DNA from: Bacteroidia bacterium
GTDB taxonomy: Bacteria; Bacteroidota; Bacteroidia; Palsa-965
Direction: 5' to 3'
DNA: 64,000 nt
NCBI GenBank assembly: GCA_023151315.1
Contig: JAKLJE010000005.1
Span: 62,001-126,000, forward strand
A model generated the notes under the pieces. The model did no database searches and was not told the origin of the DNA. It saw only the letters and a list, made by a program, of their open reading frames with translations. Shown in pieces: positions 8,388 to 17,052 of the stretch (its first letter is position 1; every line of letters starts with the position of its first letter). A program made the position numbers and the translations under genes.

Positions 8388-8442
8388 TGGTGTCAGGAGT
8401 TAACTCCTGACACCACTAGTGAGTTAACTCCCGACACCACTA
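8384..8442. repeat. Perfect 36-bp palindrome plus a third arm between convergent genes
   Basis: Bases 8384-8419 are a perfect 36-bp palindrome centred on GTTAAC, with arms CTAGTGGTGTCAGGA and its complement. A third, one-mismatch copy of the right half follows at 8421-8442. The TAG stop of the cytochrome gene (8385-8387) and the TAG stop of the minus-strand gene (CTA at 8440-8442) both lie within the repeat. It can form alternative hairpins and may act as a bidirectional 3'-end structure. There is no long T-run. Confidence 0.85.
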
Positions 8443-9627
8443 ATCGGTCAGTGATAAATTTCTTGTAAAGCGCGTTTGCGCAATCTGAACAATACAGGTT
8501 CCGCGGCTCACGCGTTGTCCGTTCTCCATCACGAACATTTCTCCGGTAATCGGCATAAACCGCAGAATATTAATCATGCGATCGCCGGGCATAGCGCGAA
8601 TCGAATCGTAATCGATTGTCTCCGGAACGGGATTCATTACAATTTCCACTGCGGTATTGGACCACGTTCCAAACTTCATGGAACCGCTTTGATCATCCGT
8701 AGGAACTGATGCCTGAAAACACTCGTACGTTTCTCCGTTGAGTTCAATGTGTCCGATTTCTCCCGGCTCTTCTCCGAATGCAACTGTGTATTTTTCACTG
8801 CCGTTCTGAATGGAAAGATCGAAACACAAAGGACCTAACTCATTCTTTGCAACATATTGAGTGAACTGTTGTTTATTGAGTCCTTGCGGCATCCATACCT
8901 GAAAATCAGCAACGAAATCATGTCCGTTCGGTTTCAATGAGTCCACTCTCCCGCCGATCTCCAGAGGACGAAACTCATTTTCAGAGTACGTCAGCACTAC
9001 GCGCGCACCGTCAAAATACACTTTGGGTTTGGCAGGAAACAATCCTGTATTCAAACCACCCGAAAGTGACCGGGTCACAACACTGTCACGATTGAAATAC
9101 GTGTACACCACAGCGAAATATGTGTCGGAGTATTCGAAAGACCGCGACTGAATATTCCAGAAACGGAGATTCCCTTCCACTGCCCCACTGTACTGTCCGA
9201 AACGAATGAAATCCTTCAGTTGCGCAAGCGATAACGCCGAAGGATAAACCTCTGACTTCTCAGCATCAGAAATTCCCGCAAGGAAAACCGGAGCTTTGCG
9301 AAAATCTTCGGAACGTCCGATCCATTCCCACTGGTTCTGCGCGTTAATGAAAACCATCACTTGAGTTCCCGGAAGTACACGTGGAATTCCTTTTGCCTTG
9401 TTAACCGAAATGATTCCTGTCCGCGGACTTCCTTTTACAGTCGTGTCCACATCAATATGGTAGCTTTTGTCACCAACATATTCGCCGAGATATGTTCCGA
9501 TGAGAATAGTGCGTGATTTCACCATAACTTCTTCAAGCGAAGCGATGGTTGTTTTCGCTGCCAGTTGAGCACTGATCAAAAGCGCAAGTACAACAGCAGA
9601 GACGATTTTTATGGGTTTGTTATTCAT
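8440..9627 (-). CDS. Secreted protein of unknown function
   Basis: 395 residues with a signal peptide (MNNKPIKIVSAVVLALLISAQLAAK). I do not recognise the family. The first 100 residues (an ILIGTYLGEY block followed by YHIDVDTTVKGSP and a PGTQVMVFIN strand) look like a small beta domain of the kind found in periplasmic proteins that sense or report exposure. The rest is mixed beta sequence without heme, zinc or protease motifs. No T9SS tail is visible; it ends in NLSLTD. It is convergent with the pentaheme cytochrome, sharing the palindrome as its 3' end, and lies downstream of tadA on the same strand (33-base gap), so the two may be co-transcribed. Confidence 0.75.
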   Translation of the reverse strand: MNNKPIKIVSAVVLALLISAQLAAKTTIASLEEVMVKSRTILIGTYLGEYVGDKSYHIDVDTTVKGSPRTGIISVNKAKGIPRVLPGTQVMVFINAQNQWEWIGRSEDFRKAPVFLAGISDAEKSEVYPSALSLAQLKDFIRFGQYSGAVEGNLRFWNIQSRSFEYSDTYFAVVYTYFNRDSVVTRSLSGGLNTGLFPAKPKVYFDGARVVLTYSENEFRPLEIGGRVDSLKPNGHDFVADFQVWMPQGLNKQQFTQYVAKNELGPLCFDLSIQNGSEKYTVAFGEEPGEIGHIELNGETYECFQASVPTDDQSGSMKFGTWSNTAVEIVMNPVPETIDYDSIRAMPGDRMINILRFMPITGEMFVMENGQRVSRGTCIVQIAQTRFTRNLSLTD

Positions 9628-9660
9628 AATTCACTACGTAAAATCCGTTCGTAACGAAGG

Positions 9661-10107
9661 CTATCTTTTCTTCTGAAAAAAGTCCTTCAGAAGTTTCGCA
9701 CACTCATCAGCAAGCAACCCGCCTTCAATCACGGTTTTCGGATGTAAAACAGGCTGATTCAGTTTTCCGTATCCGCGCTTTTCATCGGCAGCACCGTAAA
9801 CAATTCTGCTGATCTGCGACCAACTCAAGGCTCCGGCGCACATCACGCACGGTTCCAGAGTTACGTAAAGCGTGCAATCAGTGAGATATTTACCACCCAG
9901 AGCGTTTGCAGCCGCTGTTACCGCCTGCATTTCGGCATGCGCTGTAACGTCGATTAATCTTTCCGTGAGGTTATGCGCCCGTGCAATGATTCTGTTATTG
10001 GCCACAACTACTGCACCCACAGGCACTTCATCCGAATCGAAAGCCTTTCGGGCTTCCTTCAGCGCTTCACGCATGAAATGCTCATCGGAAAAAACAGATA
10101 ATTCCAT
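9661..10107 (-). CDS. tadA: tRNA-specific adenosine deaminase TadA
   Basis: 148 residues with the complete deaminase zinc site: HAEM at residues 57-60 (His ligand and catalytic Glu) and PCVMC at 86-90. EVPVGAVVV near the N-terminus and the SQISRIVYGA block after the cysteines are typical of TadA, which converts A34 to inosine in tRNA-Arg(ACG). The length is normal. Guanine deaminases share the fold, but the N-terminal pattern and size favour TadA. It is cytoplasmic and has no operonic partner of related function here. Confidence 0.93.
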   Translation of the reverse strand: MELSVFSDEHFMREALKEARKAFDSDEVPVGAVVVANNRIIARAHNLTERLIDVTAHAEMQAVTAAANALGGKYLTDCTLYVTLEPCVMCAGALSWSQISRIVYGAADEKRGYGKLNQPVLHPKTVIEGGLLADECAKLLKDFFQKKR

Positions 10108-10302
10108 TCTGCTGCAAGATTACTTCGATATTTCCTTGGCAGGGGAGCCCCAAGCAGGCGGATATTCACAGTGAAATGTGAACTGAACAGTAGTATTCCG
10201 GCCTTTTATCGGGCATTCAGTCCCGGGAAACTATGCGTTGCGTCATTCTTTACCGAGAAAGTGCGGAATAAATTTGACAGATCACAAATTAAGTTTCACT
10301 TA

Positions 10303-11145
10303 ATGAAAATCAGTGCCCGCGCCTTTCTTAAAGCAGTATTCGCCGCAGCAGCAGTTCTGGGTTTGTGGATAATGTTGCCGCCGGAGAACGCAGTAGGATT
10401 TTCCGCAGGCGCACCGGCAGGATACTGCGGAGCTCCATCAAATGGCGGCTCAACATGCTTTGTTTGTCATAATGACGGATCGGCTCCTGTTACAGTTCCC
10501 GGAATGATTACAAGCAATATACCCGTTACAGGATATATCCCCGGTAACACTTACATCATCACCGCGTCGGTTGCAGCTCAGGGTTATTTGCGATTCGGTT
10601 TTGAAATATCGCCGCAGGATGCAAGCGGCAATCTGATTGGTTCAATGAACGATTTGGGTTCGGAAACCATTTTTCAGGCGGGAGGTGTGTACATCACACA
10701 TTCTTCCAATCAGATTCTGACTCCCGATTCGAAATACTGGCAGTTTGAATGGACCGCGCCTATGGCAGGAAGCGGGATCGCAACTTTTTACGGAGCATTT
10801 AACATCACTAATAATGACGGATCGTATACCGGCGACTCGGTTTTGGTTTCAACGCTTGTTGTGCCGGAAGATATCAGTCTAAGTATCAATTCTGCTTCAG
10901 CATTCAAATGGCAGGTGTATCACAATGAAAAAGGGTTGAATATTCTTGGAGTTCCTGCTGATCATTACTCTGCTCTGCTGACCGATGTTGCCGGAAAATA
11001 TGTTGCGCAATGGAACTTCATCCGAAACACAGATAGCGAAACGACTTCGTTGAACACAGAAGAGGCATTGACTCCGGGAATTTACATATTACAATGTCAG
11101 AGTGATTCGAAACAATTCACACAGAAAATTCTGATCAGAAACTGA
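10303..11145 (+). CDS. Choice-of-anchor-V type secreted protein with one CxxCH and a T9SS tail
   Basis: 280 residues from the ATG at 10303. A longer frame opens at 10171, but the signal peptide (MKISARAFLK then a hydrophobic core) starts here, and a TAAATTTG -7 box is at 10269-10276. After cleavage the protein begins with a glycine-rich segment leading to CFVCHNDG at about residues 52-59, a CxxCH in the position typical of choice-of-anchor-V/reeler-like proteins; whether it binds heme is not certain. A beta-sandwich of about 130 residues follows (GYIPGNTYIITASVA, FGFEISPQD). The end, from LNILGVPADHYS to TQKILIRN, looks like a T9SS class A domain. It is the first gene of the tight run 10303-16977; the next starts seven bases later. 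Confidence 0.8.
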   Translation: MKISARAFLKAVFAAAAVLGLWIMLPPENAVGFSAGAPAGYCGAPSNGGSTCFVCHNDGSAPVTVPGMITSNIPVTGYIPGNTYIITASVAAQGYLRFGFEISPQDASGNLIGSMNDLGSETIFQAGGVYITHSSNQILTPDSKYWQFEWTAPMAGSGIATFYGAFNITNNDGSYTGDSVLVSTLVVPEDISLSINSASAFKWQVYHNEKGLNILGVPADHYSALLTDVAGKYVAQWNFIRNTDSETTSLNTEEALTPGIYILQCQSDSKQFTQKILIRN

Positions 11146-11152
11146 ACACATC

Positions 11153-13225
11153 ATGAAACAAATTCTACTCGCATTTCTTTTCATTGTCGCTTTCTGTGAA
11201 TATGGCTCTGCACAATGTACAACAACCAATGCCACCTCATGTCAGTGTGACTCGGTGGGTGACACCGATTGCGATCTGCTTCCGGATATCACGATTTCAT
11301 GGTATGCATTGGAAAATTATCTGGGCGGGCCGTCAGAATATTCTCAAACAGGCAACGGAGTAGATAACGGGAGATTAAAAGTTACCGGCTCAACACCTAA
11401 TATCGGGCATGGTCCATTGACGGTGCGGGGTCAGGACAATGCGGGCAACAGAACTTTTTTGTGCGGCACGGATACGTTCACTTATCCTTCAACAGGGACA
11501 TTCGTTTGTCCGAACGGATATCCTACTCCAATGCAGATTACCACGCAGCGTATCTATCACAAGAACGGGAATACCATGACTTATTGGGATCGGTATTCAG
11601 CACCGATGACCTATCATCCATCACATAATCATATTCATTTCGACGACTGGGGCGTTTTCACATTACGGATTCAGGATCCTTCCGAACCCGATCCTCGCAA
11701 CTGGAGTATTGTAGGCAGCGGACACAAATTGGGATTCTGTTTGATGGATTACTATCAGTGCAGCGCTTCATCGGCAAATCATCATTGCAAAGATTCGAAC
11801 ACCGTATACGGTCAGGGAACAACGTGGTACAACGGCAATTTCCCGAATTGGCAACTCGGTGGAGGCAATTACGGATGTTCGGTTGTTGAGCAAGGAATTT
11901 CATCCGGCTACACTGATGTTTACAGTGAACAGCTCGACGGAATGTGGATTAATATTCCACCGGGAACATGTAACGGACAATATTGGATCGTTTACGAAGT
12001 TGATCCGCACGATGCAATACTTGAAGAAGACGAGACGAACAATTACACTGCCATTCCGTTTTCATTGACGTTGCAAACAGCGCCGGGAAATCCTGTGGTA
12101 AAAATCAATCCGATGGGAAGTCCGAATGTATGCACCGGAGACTCGGTAATGCTTCGTGCCACTGCAGGCTCTTCATACCTGTGGAGCACAGGCGCCGTAA
12201 CACAAGATATTATGGCCGGTCCGGGAACGTATACAGTTACAGTAACCAATTACTGCGGAACTGCAACATCATCGCCGTTTACGGTTACATCAAGTCCTGT
12301 TCCTAACGCGCCTGTTGCAGATGACGACACGGTTTGTTACGGAACATCAGGAGTTTTGAATGCAAGCGGAACCAACGTGATCTGGTATGACTCAAGCGGA
12401 GCGGAAATCGGAACAGGAAATTCATATACAACGCCGGTTCTCACATCAACTACAACGTATTGGACAGTTGATCAAGGCGTGTATAACGGCATCATCAATA
12501 ACGTCGGTAAGCCGGACACATTAAGCGCAGGCGGATACTCTAACAGCACCAATTATTGTTTGTTCGATGTTTACCGGCCGCTTACAATTAAATCTGTTAA
12601 AGTGCACGCTAATGGCGCAGGAACACGAATCATTCAATTGTTTGATGAAATCGGTGTTGTTCAGGCGTCAGGCTCTTACTATTTGCCGAACGGGCCGTCT
12701 GTGGTTACGCTGAATTTTCCGGTTATGCCGGGTAAAAATTATTCATTGCGACCGGCAGGATCAAATTACAATCTGTGGCGCAATACAGCGGGCGCAATAT
12801 ATCCGTACACCATGGCAGATACCATTTCCATCACAGGTAACACCGCGGGCGGATCAAATTGGTATTTCTTTTATGATTGGGAAATTGAAGTAGGCGGTGC
12901 AACCTGCGTGAGCTCTTCAACACCCGTTACTGCAACCGTAGAAATCTGCAACAGTCTCAGCGGATCAAACCTTGACAGAAACATTAATGTATTCCCGAAT
13001 CCATCCGACGGTCATTTCACTATGGAAATTTATTTGCCGCTTGAAACTCCGGTTTCGATGCGCTTGCTGGATGTTGCCGGAAGAGAAATCGAGCGTCAGC
13101 AGTTCGGAGGAATTCAAGGTTTGCTGATTCACAACATTGATATGGGAGAACATTCCAAGGGAATTTATCTGATGGAAATTTTAATCGGCGAGGGAGTCTA
13201 CTACAGACGAATATCCGTACAGTAA
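11153..13225 (+). CDS. Secreted lysyl oxidase family protein with Ig-like region and T9SS class A tail
   Basis: 690 residues with a signal peptide ending at GSAQ. Residues about 50-300 match the lysyl oxidase catalytic domain. The copper site HNHIH is at 158-162 (followed by FDDW); GHKLGFCLMD at 190-199 aligns with the GHKASFCLED block of animal enzymes and supplies the cofactor lysine (Lys192); DVYSEQLDGMWINI at 255-268 supplies the cofactor tyrosine (Tyr257); and ETNNY closes the domain. All residues needed for copper and lysyl-tyrosine quinone are thus present. Ig-like strands follow, then a beta domain and a T9SS class A signal (NVFPNPSDG to YYRRISVQ). The enzyme would oxidise primary amines outside the cell, releasing aldehyde, ammonia and hydrogen peroxide. 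Substrate unknown. Confidence 0.85.
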   Translation: MKQILLAFLFIVAFCEYGSAQCTTTNATSCQCDSVGDTDCDLLPDITISWYALENYLGGPSEYSQTGNGVDNGRLKVTGSTPNIGHGPLTVRGQDNAGNRTFLCGTDTFTYPSTGTFVCPNGYPTPMQITTQRIYHKNGNTMTYWDRYSAPMTYHPSHNHIHFDDWGVFTLRIQDPSEPDPRNWSIVGSGHKLGFCLMDYYQCSASSANHHCKDSNTVYGQGTTWYNGNFPNWQLGGGNYGCSVVEQGISSGYTDVYSEQLDGMWINIPPGTCNGQYWIVYEVDPHDAILEEDETNNYTAIPFSLTLQTAPGNPVVKINPMGSPNVCTGDSVMLRATAGSSYLWSTGAVTQDIMAGPGTYTVTVTNYCGTATSSPFTVTSSPVPNAPVADDDTVCYGTSGVLNASGTNVIWYDSSGAEIGTGNSYTTPVLTSTTTYWTVDQGVYNGIINNVGKPDTLSAGGYSNSTNYCLFDVYRPLTIKSVKVHANGAGTRIIQLFDEIGVVQASGSYYLPNGPSVVTLNFPVMPGKNYSLRPAGSNYNLWRNTAGAIYPYTMADTISITGNTAGGSNWYFFYDWEIEVGGATCVSSSTPVTATVEICNSLSGSNLDRNINVFPNPSDGHFTMEIYLPLETPVSMRLLDVAGREIERQQFGGIQGLLIHNIDMGEHSKGIYLMEILIGEGVYYRRISVQ

Positions 13226-13258
13226 AACTCTTTTGTCGCCGGAAAATACGCTGCAATC

Positions 13259-15277
13259 ATGAAGCCGGCATTAAAAAAAAACATACATCGCTGGAGGGCC
13301 GCAAGTCTTCTGGCGGTTTATGTTTTAATCGCAATACACATTACTCATTGGCTCATCAAAGGACGCACTCTTGCTCCGCTTGAATTCAATGAGGTGCTGT
13401 ATTCCATTCATCTGGGAATTATCACTGCCGGACTCATTTTCATGGGAATGGCAATTATCGGCACGCTGATCTTCGGCAGATTCTTTTGCTCATGGGCATG
13501 CCATATTCTCGCGTTGCAGGATTTATCTGCATGGATTCTGGAGAAAATGAAAATAAAACCGCAACCGATTAAATCGCGTGCTTTTTTCATTGTCCCGATT
13601 GCAGCGATGTTCTACCTGTTTGTTTGGCCGCAATTGGTTCGCATCATGGAAGGTCAACCGATGCCGGAATTCAGAATTCTGAAAGACGAACAAGGATGGG
13701 CATCCTTTTCAACAACAGATTTCTGGCGAAATCTTCCCGGACCGGGGATAACCGCGTTCACTTTCATTATGGTCGGATTTGTGATCGTTTATCTTCTCGG
13801 AACCCGCAGTTTTTGCCGATACGGTTGTCCGTACGGCGTTCTGTTCGGATGGATGGATAAATTGACGCCCGGCAAAATCATTCTTGCCGGCAATTGTAAT
13901 CAATGCGGACTTTGCACAGCAGGATGTAACTCACACATTCAGGTTCATAAGGAAATCAAAGAATTCGGTAAAGTTGTGGATTCCGCTTGCCTGAAAGATC
14001 TGGACTGCGTAGCGGTATGTCCGAACGATGCGCTGCAGTGGGGATTCACAAAACCATCTTTCGGACAATCGCTCAGTAAGAACAAAGATCACGAAGAGAA
14101 ATACAGCTTTACATTAACTGAAGATATTGCGCTTGGCGTAATGTGTTTTGCACTCACAGTAATTTTCCGCGGGCTGTACGATGCTGTGCCTTTTCTCGTT
14201 TCCATTACACTAGCCGTCGTTATCGCTTATCTGTTTCTTGTTGCTTTCCGGTCTTTGCGAAAAGAATATGTGCATCTGGGTAAACTGGCTGTCCGAAGAA
14301 GTAACCGATTAACATCATTCGGCAAAACATTTCTTGCCTTCTCAGTTGTCCTCCTTGCCTTTGTATTTCACAGCGCGTTTATTCACTATCATGCATGGTA
14401 TGGTGAAAATCTGTACAATCAGGTTGTTGTTCGCGGTAACACCGTTCAGCTTTCGGAAAAAGATATTGATGCCAAGCTGAAGCTGGACCTTGCGGAATAT
14501 CATCTGGCGCGTGCTCACGAATGGGGCATCTGGCAACCCGAAAGTCTGGAACGCGAACTCGCCTCCATCTATATTTTCAGAAAAGATTACAGCAAGGCAA
14601 GTGTGCATCTTGAATCGATGCTTATGCAGAACCCCGATGATCATGAAGCACGGTTGCGTCTGGCGAAAATTTACATACTCAAAGGAGATGATAAAAGTGC
14701 ATCAGAAGAATTGCGGTTTATAACAGAACAGGAGCCCGCGAACAAGCACGACCTTAAACTGCGTTCCGATGCGCATCTTCAATTAGGACATCTTGATGAA
14801 AAGAACGGGTTTTTCACAACCGCACTTGAACATTATAAGTCTTCACTCAGCGACATGCCCGAAAATTCAGAGGCCGCGCTGGCGTTGGGCGTGATATACA
14901 CAAAAGCAGGCCAGTTTAAAGAAGGAGAAAAATATCTGCGGCGTTGTGACAGTCTCATGCCGAACAATCCGCTTATACTTAACAACCTATCAGTAATTTA
15001 TATGCGAACGGGAAGACAGGATATTGCTATAATGTGTCTCGGGCGAATCACTGAACTGCAACCGGATAATCCTTCAGCTAGTTATAATCTCGGTATGCTT
15101 TTACTTATGAAAGGTGACGAACAGAAAGCCATTCATTACTTGCAACGCACGTTACAAATCGATCCTGATCATGTCAACTCTCACATTGCGCTCGGAGATG
15201 TTTTTGAAAAAAACGGAAATATAGAACAAAGTGCGTATCACCGGTCTAAAGTGACGCAACCTGTACATAAAAATTAA
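13259..15277 (+). CDS. Inner-membrane NapH/CcoG-like 4Fe-4S protein fused to TPR repeats
   Basis: 672 residues. The first 370 hold about seven membrane helices and the redox motifs of the NapH/NosR/CcoG superfamily: FFCSWACH at 76-82, FCRYGCPYG at 185-193, a full cluster motif CxxCxxCxxxC at 213-223, and a second one at 244-255 in which the second ligand position is Asp247 (C-LKD-LD-C-VAV-CP). Residues about 400-672 are TPR repeats (for example ARLRLAKIYILKGD, ALALGVIYTKAG, ASYNLGMLLLMKGD), which follow the last helix and probably lie in the periplasm. Relatives pass electrons from quinol or assemble metal centres. The TPR part probably docks partners. It is followed six bases later by cytochrome c. 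Confidence 0.85.
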   Translation: MKPALKKNIHRWRAASLLAVYVLIAIHITHWLIKGRTLAPLEFNEVLYSIHLGIITAGLIFMGMAIIGTLIFGRFFCSWACHILALQDLSAWILEKMKIKPQPIKSRAFFIVPIAAMFYLFVWPQLVRIMEGQPMPEFRILKDEQGWASFSTTDFWRNLPGPGITAFTFIMVGFVIVYLLGTRSFCRYGCPYGVLFGWMDKLTPGKIILAGNCNQCGLCTAGCNSHIQVHKEIKEFGKVVDSACLKDLDCVAVCPNDALQWGFTKPSFGQSLSKNKDHEEKYSFTLTEDIALGVMCFALTVIFRGLYDAVPFLVSITLAVVIAYLFLVAFRSLRKEYVHLGKLAVRRSNRLTSFGKTFLAFSVVLLAFVFHSAFIHYHAWYGENLYNQVVVRGNTVQLSEKDIDAKLKLDLAEYHLARAHEWGIWQPESLERELASIYIFRKDYSKASVHLESMLMQNPDDHEARLRLAKIYILKGDDKSASEELRFITEQEPANKHDLKLRSDAHLQLGHLDEKNGFFTTALEHYKSSLSDMPENSEAALALGVIYTKAGQFKEGEKYLRRCDSLMPNNPLILNNLSVIYMRTGRQDIAIMCLGRITELQPDNPSASYNLGMLLLMKGDEQKAIHYLQRTLQIDPDHVNSHIALGDVFEKNGNIEQSAYHRSKVTQPVHKN

Positions 15278-15283
15278 CATCGC

Positions 15284-15706
15284 ATGAAAACCGCAATCAA
15301 ACTGGTGGTTCCTGTCGTAGTTATTCTGCTTACGGCATTTCATTCCAACGTGTCTGTTCAGCAGAGTACGCCATGGGTTGCACCTTCATCTGCCGACACG
15401 ATACAGAATCCCCTTAAAAATAATCCGGCAGCGGTTACCGAAGGGAAAAAACTCTACGATAAATATTGCTGGACATGTCATGGAAAGAGCGGCAAGGGCG
15501 ATGGCCCCGGCGCCAAAACCTTGAATCCGAAACCTGCAGATCACACTTCGCCGGTTGTGCAGAATCAATCCGACGGTGCAATCTGGTGGAAAATTTCAAA
15601 AGGTCGCGGACAGATGTCTCCGTATGAAAAATCACTGAATAAAAATCAACGCTGGCAATTGGTGTGTTACATACGATCCATGGCGGCAACACAACAAACG
15701 AAATGA
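15284..15706 (+). CDS. Periplasmic monoheme cytochrome c
   Basis: 140 residues with an N-terminal hydrophobic export signal or anchor. The class I cytochrome pattern is complete: EGKKLYDKYCWTCHGKSGKGDGPGA around the single CxxCH at about residues 62-66, then a GRGQMSPYE loop whose Met is the likely sixth heme ligand, and a C-terminal helix QRWQLVCYIRSM. It should shuttle electrons in the periplasm. The gene sits between the Fe-S/TPR protein (six-base gap) and the DUF5777 barrel (ATGA overlap), which suggests a coupled function. Confidence 0.92.
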   Translation: MKTAIKLVVPVVVILLTAFHSNVSVQQSTPWVAPSSADTIQNPLKNNPAAVTEGKKLYDKYCWTCHGKSGKGDGPGAKTLNPKPADHTSPVVQNQSDGAIWWKISKGRGQMSPYEKSLNKNQRWQLVCYIRSMAATQQTK

Positions 15707-16572
15707 TTCGAAAATATATTTTCATTCTGTTGCTCTCGATTCCGGTAATTGCAAATTCACAGGAAGAACTGGTAACAGGTACATTCAGGGGTACGCAGTT
15801 CATTAACTCACAAACCGTGGAAGTTAACCCCGCGAAAAGCTGGGAATTCAACATCAGACATCGTTTCGGAATTGTTGGTGTTGACAGTACAGCCTATCAG
15901 GAGTTTCTGGGTCTCGATCTTCCTGCAAACATCAGGCTTGGCATTGCGTTTCCCGTAACAGAGCGTTTGAGTGTCGGTATCGGCAGAACCAAAATGCGGA
16001 AATTCATTGATGGAGAAATAAAATATCTGCTTCTGCGGCAAACTGTAAACAACAAGATGCCGGTTTCAGTTTCGTTGTATGGAAATGCAGGAATACGCAC
16101 GCAGAAATTTCCGCGCTTGTCAGAAAACAGTTATTACGGCGACAGTATAACACCGTTCGAATACAGATTTGAACATCGATTATCTTATTGCACTGAACTG
16201 ATTATTGCGCGAAAGTTCAGTGACAAACTTTCCCTGCAAATTGCCGGAACGTTCGTCTATAAAAATCTTGTAAACCCGGGTCAGGAGAATATCACAACAG
16301 GAATTACACTATCGGGCATGATAACTACAGGAGCTTCATCCGGAATTATTTTTGAATACGCCTATCGCTTCAACAATCGTCCCGATGCTAATGCGTACCC
16401 GCTCGCAATCGGCTGGGAGTTCGGAACACCAGGACATATTTTCCAGATTTTCATTTGCAGCACCAATGAAATTCCTGAACAGGATGTTTACACGATAAAT
16501 TCATACAACTATCTGAAAGGGAACTTTGCGATCGGCTTCAACATCAAAAGAACTTCCTGGCTGAATAACTGA
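15703..16572 (+). CDS. DUF5777 family outer-membrane beta-barrel protein
   Basis: 289 residues from the ATG at 15703, which overlaps the upstream stop as ATGA and begins a signal peptide ending at IANSQ. Alternating amphipathic strands, each ending in an aromatic residue, continue to a C-terminal SWLNN. The central block ANIRLGIAFPVTERLSVGIGRT, a turn, then GEIKYLLLRQ is characteristic of DUF5777. Such barrels are found with cytochromes and YceI-like proteins in Bacteroidota, but their role is not established. Here it lies between a soluble cytochrome and a cytochrome lipoprotein, which would suit an outer-membrane pore or scaffold for electron transfer (inference). Confidence 0.85.
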   Translation: MIRKYIFILLLSIPVIANSQEELVTGTFRGTQFINSQTVEVNPAKSWEFNIRHRFGIVGVDSTAYQEFLGLDLPANIRLGIAFPVTERLSVGIGRTKMRKFIDGEIKYLLLRQTVNNKMPVSVSLYGNAGIRTQKFPRLSENSYYGDSITPFEYRFEHRLSYCTELIIARKFSDKLSLQIAGTFVYKNLVNPGQENITTGITLSGMITTGASSGIIFEYAYRFNNRPDANAYPLAIGWEFGTPGHIFQIFICSTNEIPEQDVYTINSYNYLKGNFAIGFNIKRTSWLNN

Positions 16573-16578
16573 GAGCTT

Positions 16579-16977
16579 ATGAGAAAAAACAGACTGAACT
16601 ATGTATGGTTAATTGTTATCATGATAACGTTATTCAATTCATGCCGTAAAGACACAGGACCCTTGGTGATTCCGGGACCGGTTACACAACCCGTCAGTTT
16701 CAGTAACGACATTCAACCGATTTTCAATTCAGCTTGCATTTCCTGTCACAACGCAACGCATCCCTCCTTACAGCTTGATTCCTGTTGTTCGTATTATGAA
16801 TTGCTGTTCGTTGGAAACAATGCGCCTTATGTAGATACGATGAATCCGGCAGAAAGCCGACTCATCAAACGCATGACCGGAGAAATAGGGCCCACCATGC
16901 CTTTAACAGGAGCGCTTCCGCAAGATCAGATTGATCTGGTACTGCGTTGGATTGAAGAAGGCGCGCGGAATAATTAG
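16579..16977 (+). CDS. Monoheme cytochrome c lipoprotein
   Basis: 132 residues. The signal segment ends in a lipobox (LFNSC), so the protein is probably lipid-anchored. After a proline linker it has SFSNDIQPIFNSACISCHNA, the N-terminal pattern of the planctomycete-type cytochrome domain, with its heme site CISCH at about residues 52-56. A Met-containing MPLTGALP loop precedes the final helix (QIDLVLRWIEEGA). It closes the operon, six bases after the DUF5777 gene, and probably takes part in the same electron path. Outer- versus inner-membrane sorting cannot be decided from sequence. Confidence 0.88.
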   Translation: MRKNRLNYVWLIVIMITLFNSCRKDTGPLVIPGPVTQPVSFSNDIQPIFNSACISCHNATHPSLQLDSCCSYYELLFVGNNAPYVDTMNPAESRLIKRMTGEIGPTMPLTGALPQDQIDLVLRWIEEGARNN

Positions 16978-17052
16978 CGAAAGCCCTGCTGATTTCGACG
17001 AGGTATGTAACTGCCTTCCTTTTCGTATTTTCGCGCTCTAATCTTCATTTAC

